A stretch of 64,000 bases of DNA from Ceratodon purpureus (taxonomy: Eukaryota; Streptophyta; Bryopsida; Pseudoditrichales; Ditrichaceae): assembly GCA_014871385.1 (NCBI GenBank), contig CM026427.1, forward strand, positions 1,670,068 to 1,734,067, given 5' to 3'. The position numbers and the translations under genes were made by a program. The first letter of the stretch is position 1. Each line of letters starts with the position of its first letter. The notes under the pieces were generated by a model, which had not been told where the DNA came from, made no database searches, and saw only the letters and a list, made by a program, of their open reading frames with translations. Shown piece by piece: positions 34,641 to 46,352 of the stretch.

Positions 34641-37600
34641 ATGGCTGCCGTGAGGTGGAGGAGGCTCACGGACGTGGCGACGGGCGTGGCGAATTGCCGG
34701 CAATGCTTGGGCGGAGCGGCGAGCACGGCGACGAGATTCGTCAGGGCGCCGGTTGGGCGGCACTGCGAGCACGAGTTCGTGCGCTCGTTCAGCGCGTTTT
34801 TGCTGCCAGTTTCGTCGGCTGCGTTTGATGCTCGGGTGGAGGATGTTGCGGGAGGGAGAGCGAGGTTTCACGAGGGGGGAGTGAGGGCGCAGAGACGTGG
34901 TGGTGGTGGTGGTGCGAAGGGTTTGCAAGCGCATGCCATTTGCGCCAGCTGTAGTACGCCGTTGGCAGCGTCGGTGTCGCCGATCAGTCCGATTGATTCT
35001 GTGCTGACTTGCTCCAATTGCGGGGGCACGGAGTCGCTTGTGATCATTGAGCAGAACGGGGCGTCGGAGGAGAAGGCGACCAAGGGCGCGATCTCGGCGC
35101 TCTCGGTGGTGGAGAATGCGCAGTTGCGGGATACTGTGCAGAGGATTTCGCGATGGCAGGCTTCCCGGCGGCAAGGGCAGGGCGGTGTGCCGCGGCATTG
35201 GCAGCAGGGTGCGGGGTCGCCTCCTCCTGCCCCTCCTGTGGCAGTGCAAGCAGCTGCGAGTGCTCCGTATCCTCCTAACGCCAATCTCGTCCGGGCGCAC
35301 CCGGGAACTGGGGGTTCCGGAGGCTCTGGCGGATTCGGTTCGCGGGACGCGTGGGGAGGAGCTTCTCTTGGGAAAGACCTTCCTACTCCGAGAGAGATTT
35401 CTCAAGCTTTGGACAAGTTTGTTGTCGGACAGGAGAAGGCGAAGAAGGCATGTGCGCATTTCGTGTCTTCACCTTTCGGATGTAAATTGCACTTTAGATC
35501 AAGCTTTGTTACTAGCATACAGAAGTGTTTGATAGGGCGATGGATTGTCATTACACTGGAGCTGTTTGAATCAATTTCAGAGCTGAGAATCAATTTCAGA
35601 GCTGAGAGTTTGTTGCTGTGGCGTGTGAATTCAAAACCCTAAGTCGATTATGAGACAAGTAATTTAAAAAATAAACTGGCCAGTTCTGTAGATCAGTGTT
35701 GCAGGTGAAGAAGGTTTTAGGTTCTCTTGTACAACTGCTAACATTTTCCTTCCCATGCAGATATTGTCTGTAGCGGTCTACAACCATTACAAACGCATCT
35801 TCTGCGAATCTGTGCAGAAAGGCAACTTGAAGCCTACAAATGAGGGGTACTTTCTACATGCTACACATCATTTTGTTTCGACTGTATTGCCATAATTGGG
35901 TACCAATCTACTTGCATTACGATTCTAGTATTTATCAGATTTACAACAGGTTGAGATGACTGAGATAGTTATGTAGATTGCCGGGTGCCATTTTGTCTAA
36001 ATTCCTCAGTTGCATCTACAGGCTCATTGAGTGTGATGCTGAAGGTGAAGAAAACGATGCTGTAGAATTGGAGAAGAGCAATGTGCTTCTGATGGGTCCT
36101 ACTGGATCTGGTGCGTCCGAAGCTCATTGCGTAGTAGTTGCCATAACTGCTCCTAGTATAATCCTCTATTTTCATCGAAGTTTGTTATCTGCTAGATCAG
36201 TTTCATAAGCGCCAGGGTGTATGTGCTTAGATATCACAATCCAAGAGATATTAACAGCTGTCTTTTCTCTAACAGGGAAAACTCTGCTTGCCAAAACTTT
36301 GGCCAGATTTGTAAATGTGCCTTTTGTCATTGCTGATGCCACAACTCTTACACAGGTGACCACTTCAAAAAATCTTAGTGAATTTCTTATGTTCGTTCTT
36401 GCTGTCGCCAGGGTTTGAGGTGAAATATGAGTTTGAAGATACTGGCGTCGTCTGCTGAGTTTAGATAAACGGTGTAGAAAATATAGTACATTGGTGATAT
36501 AAAGTTTTTTTGGTAACATTTTTTCATAGAAACCTTTTGACCATGTGCAGGCAGGATATGTAGGAGAGGATGTTGAATCCATTCTTTACAAACTCTTGAT
36601 GGTAAGTTTCCTGCTACCCGGAGAATCACTTCATTATTCATTCTTTAATATCTGTTATTCGCAGTTCACTGCACCCACTTTTTGAAAATTGTTTCTGAGC
36701 TGAAAGATATTAATTTTTGCTAGCTTTTATAAAATCCATATTTCCAAAGTTGCATTCTCACTCAGTTGTTGATCTGCTGTTTATATTACTACAGGCAGCT
36801 GAGTTCAATGTCCCTGCTGCACAGCAGGGTATCGTTTATATTGATGAAGTAGACAAGATTACAAAGAAGGTATATCTTGTTTCTCTGTTCTGAATAGCTA
36901 ATCAATTCTTTATTATTAATGTAGGTGACCAGTTGCGTGTGGATAACATTGAACTAGGAATCTTTAATTAGGTGTGTTCCTACGTTGTTGAAAGTTGTAT
37001 AAATGTTTGTATTAGGACAACTGATTCTATATGACCGTAGCTGACTGTTTCACAATCAGTTATGTCTCGCTCGGAATGTAGGTGCATGATTAAGGACTGA
37101 TAACTACTGGGTGGTTCAGGCAGAGAGTATGAATATGAGCCGGGACGTTTCAGGTGAAGGCGTCCAGCAGGCACTTTTGAAGATGCTGGAAGGCACTGTA
37201 GGTTTTCTCTTTATTTCTCGGTTTGTATCAAATTATATCATATTCTGATGTTATGTTCTACAAAATTATTGTATCAGAACACAGGGGAATAGGCGTGGTC
37301 ACCATCCCCATATTCTGACAAATATATGTGAAGTCTGCAAGTTTTTTGGGCAGAGAACAGATTCTGTGATCTAGACTATTGTGCTTTGGAATTTCATTTT
37401 TCACCTAGAGAAAGGATTAATTCTTTGTTCTAATTGAGCGTGTTATGATACAGATTGTGAATGTTCCAGAGAAGGGGGCACGGAAACATCCAAGGGGAGA
37501 TCATATCCAGGTGCCGTTGGTTCTCTTGTCTTTTCACGTCTTTCATCTTCTTGTCCTCTTTTTGGGCAACTTTCCTATCGGACGGGACAACATGGTTCTT

Positions 37601-39699
37601 GTTCTTAGTTCCCGTTTGTAGCACTTGATTGTTTTTTATGGCAAGACTGGCCATTTAAATGAGCAGTGATAGTTGTGCAGATTGATACCAAGGACATTCT
37701 CTTCATATGTGGAGGTGCTTTTATCGAACTTGAGAAGACTATTGCAGAAAGGTAAACTTAGTCATTTACAGAAGTTACGGTTCTTGAAGAGTATCTAGTT
37801 ACTAGTTCCTGTCTTCATTTTCATGAGCTTGTTGCTGAGATGTGTATCGTATCAAATATTCTTTTGTTTTTATGATTGACATCGTGGCATGATGACCTAC
37901 TCTTCGTCTGCTCTCTCAACCTTAAATATGGCGATTTTTACATTCATGTGTTATTGGATGTTGTTTCAGGAAGCAAGACTCCTCAATTGGCTTTGGAGCA
38001 CCTGTACGTGCCAATATGAGGGGGAACAAACTGATCGATGCGGCAATTACCTCGTCTTTGCTAGAAACGGTAAAATATATTCTTTTAATTCTGTTAATAC
38101 TTATTGTTCCAGTTTCTCGTTCATGTTGTTGAGATGTTCAAAAGCTCTCTTCAATAGAAAGTCGAACTTTCGTTTATAGGATTTAATTTCAGATGAACAA
38201 TTGGTTGTGACAGGTGGAGAGCAGCGATTTGATTTCGTATGGATTGATTCCTGAGTTCATAGGACGCTTTCCTGTACTTGTTAGTCTCTCTGCTCTTAAT
38301 GAAGACCAGCTTGTTCAGGTAATTATTGTTTTCTGTGCATTTACTAGCTTTGCAACTCTTTCATTCGACGATGTGTGAATCTGCCAAGCCAATAGATCCT
38401 TACGCTAATTGAATACCTCTGAACTGTTTCTCAGAGTCCATTACTTTTGGATCCTAGTTTAAGGAAGGAATCAGACTAACAAAGATTCTGAATTCTCAAT
38501 TTTTGCTGTGACAGGTTCTCACGGAACCGCGAAATGCTCTTGGAAAACAGTACAAGAAGATGTTTGCCATGAATAATGTAAGTACTTTGAACATCAGTAT
38601 TTATCGCTGTTTTGAAGTTGAAATCTGACTAGCACCTATTGTAGAATCGATAATTGAAGAAGCAGGTGCTGCGGAAAATCTGAGAAACGGGAATGGGTTG
38701 ATTTCTGTCTCTGTGGTCTGCTTGTAGTTTTGTTTATAATGAAGAGTAATGCTAAAATATTTGAGTGGTGGTATCAGGTAAAACTACATTACACCGAAGG
38801 AGCTTTGCGAAGGATTGCGCAGAAGGCTATGATAAAGAACACTGGTGCACGTGGGCTACGATCTATTATGGAAACTCTCCTTACTGAAGCTATGTATCAG
38901 GTTAGCCTCCCAAGAACGATACAATCTACCCTGTTTATCTGCTACCACCCTTTCGTACTGAAAGAATTAAATTATGATCGAAGAAGTTCATTGTCAATTA
39001 TAGATCTGTGCTTTTATTCCCTTATACATTGGAGACAGCATAACAATTGATTATTGTGGATCCATACTGTGAGTATTGCCAGGTGCCAGATATTACCATG
39101 AATAGAGATGAGCAGGTAGATGCTGTAGTTCTAGACGAAGATGCTGTGGGTGCACCTGATGGAAGTGGAGACGGTGCAAAGATTTTGCGTGGCGAGGGTG
39201 CATTAGATTTCTTTTTAGGAAATCAGAAAAGACCAAGCAAGGTAAGGAGCGTCGCAGGCTTTGATGGCCGGCGCGCCTCTATGATTGTAAGCCTCAAGAA
39301 TCACAGCTATCCTGTTTCGGGTCTAAATCTTTTCCTCGATGCAAGCCTCAAAAAAAATTTGTTCTCTGTTTCACTTTGCAAATTGCCAGACTTAGTAGAT
39401 TCTTTATTTCTAGTACTTTTTGAAACATTAAAATCATTAGGATCGTATAATGTTACTAGTCACTGAAACCTTTAAAGTAGTTATGCAAGGATCTTCTTCG
39501 TTTACACGTCCTTTTTAATAAGAATCGACCTTTAGTTACATAACCTGTTTAGTAGATTAGGGTCTTGCTTTGTTCTCTGTGTCATTAACTGTGGTTTCTG
39601 ATCCAATGATTGCAGCGGAGGGAAGCTCCAAGGACCCTGGTACAAGAAGACGAGGTGGACATGGAAGCAGAACTGCCTGCAAGGGCGGCAAATTTGTAA
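34641..39699 (+). CDS. CLPX: organellar ClpX, AAA+ unfoldase of the ClpXP protease
   Basis: Fifteen exons (34641-35447, 35761-35846, 36022-36110, 36276-36355, 36551-36601, 36795-36869, 37120-37197, 37454-37510, 37681-37751, 37970-38069, 38214-38318, 38515-38577, 38778-38900, 39083-39241, 39616-39699) encode about 675 residues. The N-terminal extension includes a CxxC pair set (CASC and CSNC), a zinc-ribbon-like region, and a Gly/Pro-rich linker. The core begins [13 protein letters not shown] and continues [13 protein letters not shown]. Walker A GPTGSGKT is at 323-330, pore loop GYVG at 356-359 and Walker B YIDE at 386-389. IGFG (the ClpP-contacting IGF loop) and [10 protein letters not shown] (sensor 2) follow. 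ClpX unfolds substrates for ClpP, normally in the plant mitochondrial matrix. Intron 1 uses a GC donor (AAG/GCATGT). Confidence 0.95.
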
Positions 39700-41379
39700 A
39701 CTAGTCGTTTGGCAATTGTACAGGTTGGAGTGGGATTTGTACCATTTGTGCCCTCTGTCTACAATAGCAACAGTTGTGCTCATTTGGGACAGTCCCAACT
39801 GCTACTACTAGAGTTCTCGCAATTGAGAGCTTTGACAAAATAGTAGCCTCCTAAAATTCTTAACAGCTGCCCAGAAGTTCAATGAGACCCCGTTAGTCAA
39901 GGATGGGTTCTGTTTTGTACAGATTCCGTTTCGCCAGAGGTAACTCATTAGTAACATGATAATGACGAATAATGACGTTCGGTTTGATAAGACGATTTGC
40001 AGGTTCCTCACAGTGAGGAAGAGGTACTGTTAGTTTATGCCATTTAATAAATGGATAGTGTTAAGGTAATTGCAAGAGCTGCAATTCGGGATCAGACGAG
40101 CAGATGTGATTTGAGTTCGGCTGATTGCCTTTGCAAATATCACTCTAGTTTAAGTTACAATGCTCACCTCGTCATCAATATCTCCCCACTCAACAGTTTC
40201 TTCAATCTCTGTGCTCACCAAAAACGACACCCCAAATTTATCACCTGGATATTGCTTTTGCTGAAATCACCGTATACTGTGGAAGATTGAATAGAGTGGG
40301 GGATTGATTACCGTACTGTGGTGGTCTTCATTCATCTTTTTGACAAGCGTTCCTTCTTTTGAGTAAATTTTCATCTATTGTTCAACTGTATTCCCCGCAC
40401 TAATTTGTGTTAATATATTAGTTGAGGCCACTGTATATGGTGAATTTAGTGTAGAACTGGCACCCTAGATTAACTTTGCCTCGTGTTACTAGAGTTATTT
40501 GTAAAGTCCCTCAAAACATGAGTTTTTGACCTGTAATTTGGAAAGGACCCAATCAGCATGATCTCATTGTAGACCCATAATAGAATACTGGATAGATTGA
40601 AATTTTTATTCATAAAAATTTGGAGGGAGGGAGAAGAATTGGGTAGAGGGGTGAGACCGTGAGGAGGAGGAGGAATGATACTAGCTCTTGTCCATGAAAA
40701 AAGGAGGACAAAAGACTAGATGCCTTTACAAATAAGTCAACTATGCCAGTAAATTTTATGTCTCCCTTTGCACGCAGTTTCTTAAAACATTGCGGTGAAT
40801 TATTGATTGGGCAGCCTGTGAATCTAGACAAGCCACTCTCTACGCACCTCTGATGCAAAAGTTTGAGGAAGATTTTCAGAGTGATCTGCAGAGGTATTCA
40901 TTAGATAAGGTAGAGACACTTAAAACCAATCACTTAAGGATTTTAGCATATGAGTTTGAGGTATATAATTTAAAGAGGATTTTCATGTGTATAAACACAA
41001 GGTTCTTGTTGAAGTTCCATAATTCTATTCTCAATATTAAAATAATTACAATTATTTGGAGTAAAAAGTTGAAATCACACACAGTGGAGATGTAAAACCA
41101 ACCACTATGAATCAATACTTTATCATGATGCTACTATCAAAATATTCCCATACAATTCCCTTTTTACCAATCACACTTGATACTTTCTTTTTGATTTCCC
41201 TAGATTTTGAATTTAATACTTCTGTGATGAATTTAAAGCTACTCAAAAAAGGAGTTGTCTTCTGATCAGTTATGGGTGCCTGGTGTCTCGACCTTATAAC
41301 TAGCAGTGAGCATTTGCAGCTATTGTCAGGGTACTGAGGGAATGCTTCCTGGAGGCAGACCAGACACAATATGAGGCTC
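39700..41379. other. intergenic region downstream of ClpX
   Basis: The first few hundred bases are presumably ClpX 3' UTR. Small frames further on lack domains and mirror one another on opposite strands. No gene is supported. Confidence 0.55.
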
Positions 41380-41708
41380 GTCCAGGATGGGTCTCTTTAT
41401 TTCCCCCCTACGAGAGGTGCAACCAAACCACAACCGCTGGTTCGGTTGCTAGGCTCGGTGGGTTCCATTTTTCTGCCCTTCCCCGTTTTGGGGTCCTGGG
41501 GTCTTTTTTTGGTTTTTTTTTTTACAAATTTGGGGCCAAAGGCCCCAATTTACTCTAAGGAGGTCCTCTTGAGATCACTCGGACCCCACTCAAGGCAAAT
41601 AATAGGGGCAGAGATTTGCCCCCTCCCCTCCCAACCCCCCGAGCCTGCCCTCCGAGCCACCCCATCAGCACCTCTCGTAGGGGGTATTTAGACAGACCCG
41701 TCCAGGAT
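41380..41708. mobile_element. Mutator-like MITE with 9-bp target duplication
   Basis: The element body is 41389-41699 (311 bp). The flanks carry a perfect 9-bp direct repeat, GTCCAGGAT, at 41380-41388 and 41700-41708, a length diagnostic of Mutator-like elements. The termini are inverted repeats of about 31 bp. The left starts GGGTCTCTTTATTTCC and the inverted right starts GGGTCTGTCTAAATAC, and both end in CCCCTACGAGAGGTGC. The interior is non-coding, with T and C runs. The perfect duplication suggests fairly recent insertion. Confidence 0.85.
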
Positions 41709-42436
41709 TAAGGTGTTGCTAAAATACCATGTTAAACCACAGGGAGGAGGTCAGTGCCTCGGAGGTGCAGTGTACAGTACAGGCGTCAACGAATTTCTTC
41801 AACCTCGCTTTACTCAACAGGCTCCCAAGGAAAGCACATCCAAAAACCAGTGTGCTCTGTGCAAAGAAAACCAATCGAAAAGGGGGGAAAAAATATGCAA
41901 GCTCCAGCTCAATTTCAAGGCTTGCAAGCTCACTCAATGCTGTCTAAACTAAACTAGACTTCCTTTCAGTTCTAAGTACATATCCAAGTGCTAATCTGCT
42001 AAACCAAATTAGTCTAACACCTGCAACTTATTGGCAGGAAAAACTCTACTTCACCTGTTGGAGGAAAAAAAGAAACACACTAACAAATAGATTCCTGCAA
42101 ACAGGGTGAAGTGAGAAACCATGCGGCTTAATGACCTCCCATCGGCAGAAAACCTCTTGAGCTTTGCCATACCTTGATCATTCCCCCGCATATCTGTCCA
42201 CCATTTCACAAAGCTCCGAAAACCAGGCTTGCGGCCACAGAATTTGGAACGTGATGTATTATACATGTTCTCTGACCGGCTGTGCTCGTTGAAACAACTC
42301 AAAAGAGTATTCCAACATCCATACTCTCTCTGTATGGATTGAAACTCGCAATCTGTACTCGCAGAAGGGGACGCACACTGTAATTCTAAAGAATGTCGCG
42401 AGTGGTGAAGGTTTAAATAATTGACTGCGATGAGGA
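41709..42436. other. 3' flank of the TIR-NB-ARC gene
   Basis: The region between the MULE MITE and the stop codon of the minus-strand gene probably includes its 3' UTR. Short frames on both strands here have no recognisable domain. Confidence 0.5.
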
Positions 42437-45400
42437 TTACGAAGAGCTAGAATTTCTCTTGCGGACAAACTTGGAGAGAGTCTCCTGCGCAGCGAGCGTG
42501 TCGGCATGGTCCGCTCCAAGCATGACTGTTCTTATACTGATACAAGTGCGGCAGAGTTCCTCTCCGGCTTCGTATTGCCCGCCTCGCATCAGGAGCTTCG
42601 CTCGCGCTTCTAGCAAGAGAGCTTTGAGGAGCGTCAGGTCCTGCCATACGTACTCGTCAACCTGCAGAGACGATTGCAAGAGCTTCAGTACAAGAAAAAA
42701 ATGCAGCACCCAGATGTTAAGATTACAGTGCCATGGCAAAGTTGGATTGCTGTAATGAATTTTGCAGACGATGATCTACCTGATGCGGAACAGAGTCGTT
42801 GCGCCTCCAGCACAAAGATCGGTCCCACCGGTCCTGAATCTGCGAGACGTAGGACTTCTCAACCTCCTCCAGCATCACGTAACACAGGCGCAGGACTTCG
42901 AGCGCAGCCGTGCAGCGGGAGAAAGTGTTGAACGCGCGGATTGCTAAAGGCAACACCAGACGCCGGGTGAAGTCGAGAAGGTCGGGAACCTGAAATTCCA
43001 CTACGGCGGGGTCGCTGCCATAGCGGCAGACGAGGTAGGCTGCAGCCCAGAAGTGTTCGTAATGGTTCACAATGCTGCCATTCTTCCGAATGACTCGCAC
43101 AAAGGCGCGAGCAGCAATTACCCCTCCTCGCTTCTGACAGTAAACCTGCCAAGCAACCACAAGATTTACTCAATCCAAAACCCAATTCTAAGCTTTGCTT
43201 GGATCCATTTGCCTACTTGCAGCCGAGCTCATTTCATCTCCCTCATGCTCTAGTCGCTGTTGCTTTTGCAGGCAATCAAATTCAATTTCGTACAAGTTGT
43301 TTCACAACCAAATACTTGTTTCCTCGCCACTGAGCCTGTCTCTCTGTAAAGCAGTTTCAAGCTCATTTTTTATAATTTCCTGGAACTCTTTTCTGGATTT
43401 ACTGACAGGCAAGGGCAGGCTAACCTGGATGATGTCCGGGAAGTACAAGCAATCCTGCCGCGTCGAAGCGCGTGCAAGGCCGAGTCGGGTCAATACATCT
43501 CTCGCATCCGACTCAGTGTTCGCCTTGGCACGGGACATGCAACATCTCATCATCATCGCCGCTCCGAACATGGTTCGAATCTGCAACCCACCCATCTCCT
43601 TCTGGAGCTTCTGCGCGGCCATTGTCAGCAGCGAGAGCGGACAAGCCGTGGGCCCAAACCATCCGCCAACGTAGGCCATCCTCACTGCCAGGCTCTTGGC
43701 GCCGCTCACACCGCCCATGAGGTTGAAGCAAACGTCCAGAAGCTTCACCAGGAACGGATTACTGCGCAGAACCACATCGTCTCTCTCGATCGCGGAGTTT
43801 CGCTTCGTGTCGATGGTGCCCATCTTCGCCAGAATCTCCGAAGGCTTCATGTTGAACTCGTTGATGAGCCGGCCCACGATGGCGAGCCCAAACGGCAGAC
43901 GACGGAGCTTGTCCTCGAACTCTTTGAACTTGTCGATCTGCTGCACAGAGAACGAGCGCTCGGATCGTTTCCCATCGCGCATCAGCGTTAGAGCTTCGAA
44001 GCTGGATAAGTAGGGCAGCTCAATGGAGTCGAGGTGCATGACGCGAGGGAGCCGAGTGGTGATCACGACATGAGTCGCGCTTCCTGCTCGCGGCAGAAGC
44101 TCCGAAAGCTCGCGCCCGTCCATCGAGTCGCGCTCTGTGTCCAGATTGTCGATGATGAGAAGATAAGGGACGTCTTTCTGCAGCTCGTACCTAATCCTCT
44201 GCACGGCTTCGCTCTCCTGCTCCTCGAATGTCCGCGGTCGCCCTCCTGCCTGCTGCGTCTCGGTGCCCACATTCAAGCCCAGGAGAGTCGACAAATTGAG
44301 GTAATTCTGCCGCAGGTAGCGAGCCTCCCCGCCCACCCACAGCACCATCTTATACTTCTGCGAGTGACGATACGCATATTCCAGCGCAAGCTCAGACTTC
44401 CCGATCCCTGGAATCCCCGTCACAATACAAGAATGTGCATACTTCGACTTATCACTCTCCCGCTTCCGATCAGCAGAGTCCCGGCGTTTGTCCCGCTGCG
44501 ACGACCGTCCCCGCAATCCCACAACTTTGCCCAACCCCGACCCCGTCTGAGCATTCCACGCCGCAGTCAGATTAATCTCCTCCTGATTCTCACTATCGTA
44601 ATTCGACGTCCGCGACTCCACATCATCCGTCTCCGCCTTACTAGACGCATCGCTCCGCCGCGACGCCACCGGCGGTGGCGCGGGCGGCTCCGAGAACAAC
44701 ACCTTCTCCAGCAACTTCAGCTCCTTCTCCCTCCCTGCGAAGTACACATTCCGGGGCCATGGAAGCTCCTGAGCCTTCCCCTTCTCCTTGTCCGCAACGC
44801 TCTTCCGCCCGAGCTTCGATCCAACCAGGCTCACCACTCTCTGAATACTCTCTCGCCAATTGCGCTTGTAAGCCTCCACTCGCCAATCCTCCACCGTGAG
44901 AAGCCCCTTCACTGCATCCGACCACCCCTTCTCCTCGCCCAGGTACACCTTCCAAAGCTCCCCGCCATCCATCTCCCATATCTCCCCCTGCCTCTCCACA
45001 ATATCCCGCACCAGGCAATCCGGCGGCGCCACATCGAAGAACACCGGCACCAGATTCTTCCTGTCCAAAAAAATCGTCAGCTCTTCAATAGTATACGGAT
45101 TCTTAAACGACTTGCGCGCAATCAACACCACGCCGAAAGTCGCAGAATGGATGATCGCCCTCGCAATGTCATGGCTGCGCTGATCAGCATACAACGACCG
45201 ATCCGCGGAGAAGCACGCCACGCCATGCGACTCCAGCTCCGCGTGCATCCACTTCGCATACCGGATCAGCAACGGATCCCTCCCGAACACGCCAATGTAC
45301 ACATCGCAGCTCCGCGGATGCGCGGAGGAGCTCGGCGAGAGCGAAATCCTCGACTCCTGAGTCGTCCCTGATGAAGACGACCCAAGCGGATTCACTGACG

Positions 45401-46352
45401 CGGAGTTCCGCCCCTTCTTCTCGGACGCGAAGGAGTTTCTCCGACCGGCGTCTCGCGCCACTGGCTCCGTGCTGGATGACCCGGATTGGGATGACACGGG
45501 CACCACGGGAGCCACATTGCCTGGCGTGTAGAAGGAGGTGCTTCCACTCGAGAAGAAGCTGCCGGAGCTCTCCGGCGTGAAGAAGGAGGAGGGATTGCCA
45601 TCTCGGTCGGAATCCGAGATGATGTAGTGCTGTGGCGAAGCTGCAGAGGATGGGAGTGTAAACGGTGGCGGAGATCCGGGCGGGTGGCCGAACTCGGTTG
45701 AATTCGGCGGCACGGCGTGGGAGTATGCCGGGGTGAGAGACCGGGGAGTGCTGGCGGCCGTCAAGGGATTCGCGAACGCATTCACGTCGGGGACCAGAGA
45801 TGGCGGGTCACGGGATTCCGAGATGTCGAAGTTGATCTCCTCCAGGGAGGAAGCACGCGACGGCGGGAGGAGCGACTCGGCGACGGAGGGAGGAAGCCGG
45901 TCGAAGGAGGACGACGGTTCTAGAGTGGGCGTGGGGTGCTCGAAGGAGGAGTACACCGGGGAGTTCGTGGAGATTTGCGAGCTTCCGGCGCGGAAGACCG
46001 CCAAGTCGTCCAATGAGAAGGTGCGCTTGTCGGGTGCCACGGCTGACGGTGGGAGCTCATCGCGCTCGAGTGCCGGGACTGAGGATTCGCTTCTGCGGCG
46101 TCGGATTCGGGCTCTGTGGGAGGCTGGCGGGGTGGTCTTCGGAGGGAAGGTGAGGGACGTGAACAGGGAGGCCGGATCGACCACCACGGTGGATTCCAAC
46201 TCTGAATTCGTTGTGGAATTCCTCGCCGGAGCGATGAGGTCTCTGTCGGGGGACGACGCGAGTGACCCCGGTGGCGTTGGTTGCACGGTTACGTGCGGAG
46301 TCTGGGAGGTGATGAGACTGGGTGGTGGTGCTCCCTCGCGCTCCACGTCCAT
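42437..46352 (-). CDS. TIR-NB-ARC protein without LRRs (XTNX / TNP class)
   Basis: Three minus-strand exons (43425-46352, 42780-43145, 42437-42661) encode about 1172 residues. Residues 1-345 are Ser/Pro-rich and probably disordered. The TIR domain starts at about 349 (CDVYIGVFG); IEEL at 422-425 places the probable NADase glutamate at 424. An NB-ARC module follows with P-loop GIPGIGKS (646-653), kinase-2 YLLIIDNLD, RNBS-B-like VVITTRLP and GLPL-like LPFGLAIVG. The C-terminal region is helical; ARAKLLMRGGQYEAGEELCR looks TPR-like, and no leucine-rich repeats are present. This layout matches the conserved land-plant XTNX/TNP proteins (for example Arabidopsis At4g23440), a class distinct from LRR-bearing resistance proteins. 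The frame is intact with canonical introns. Confidence 0.88.

Noticed and set aside
34512..35459. 315-codon frame on the minus strand
   Set aside because: It is antisense to ClpX exon 1 and its N-terminal extension; low-complexity Arg/Pro/His composition.
44034..45371. 445-codon frame on the plus strand
   Set aside because: It is antisense to the conserved TIR-NB-ARC exon, is Arg/His/Pro-rich and reflects the GC-rich codon use of the real gene.
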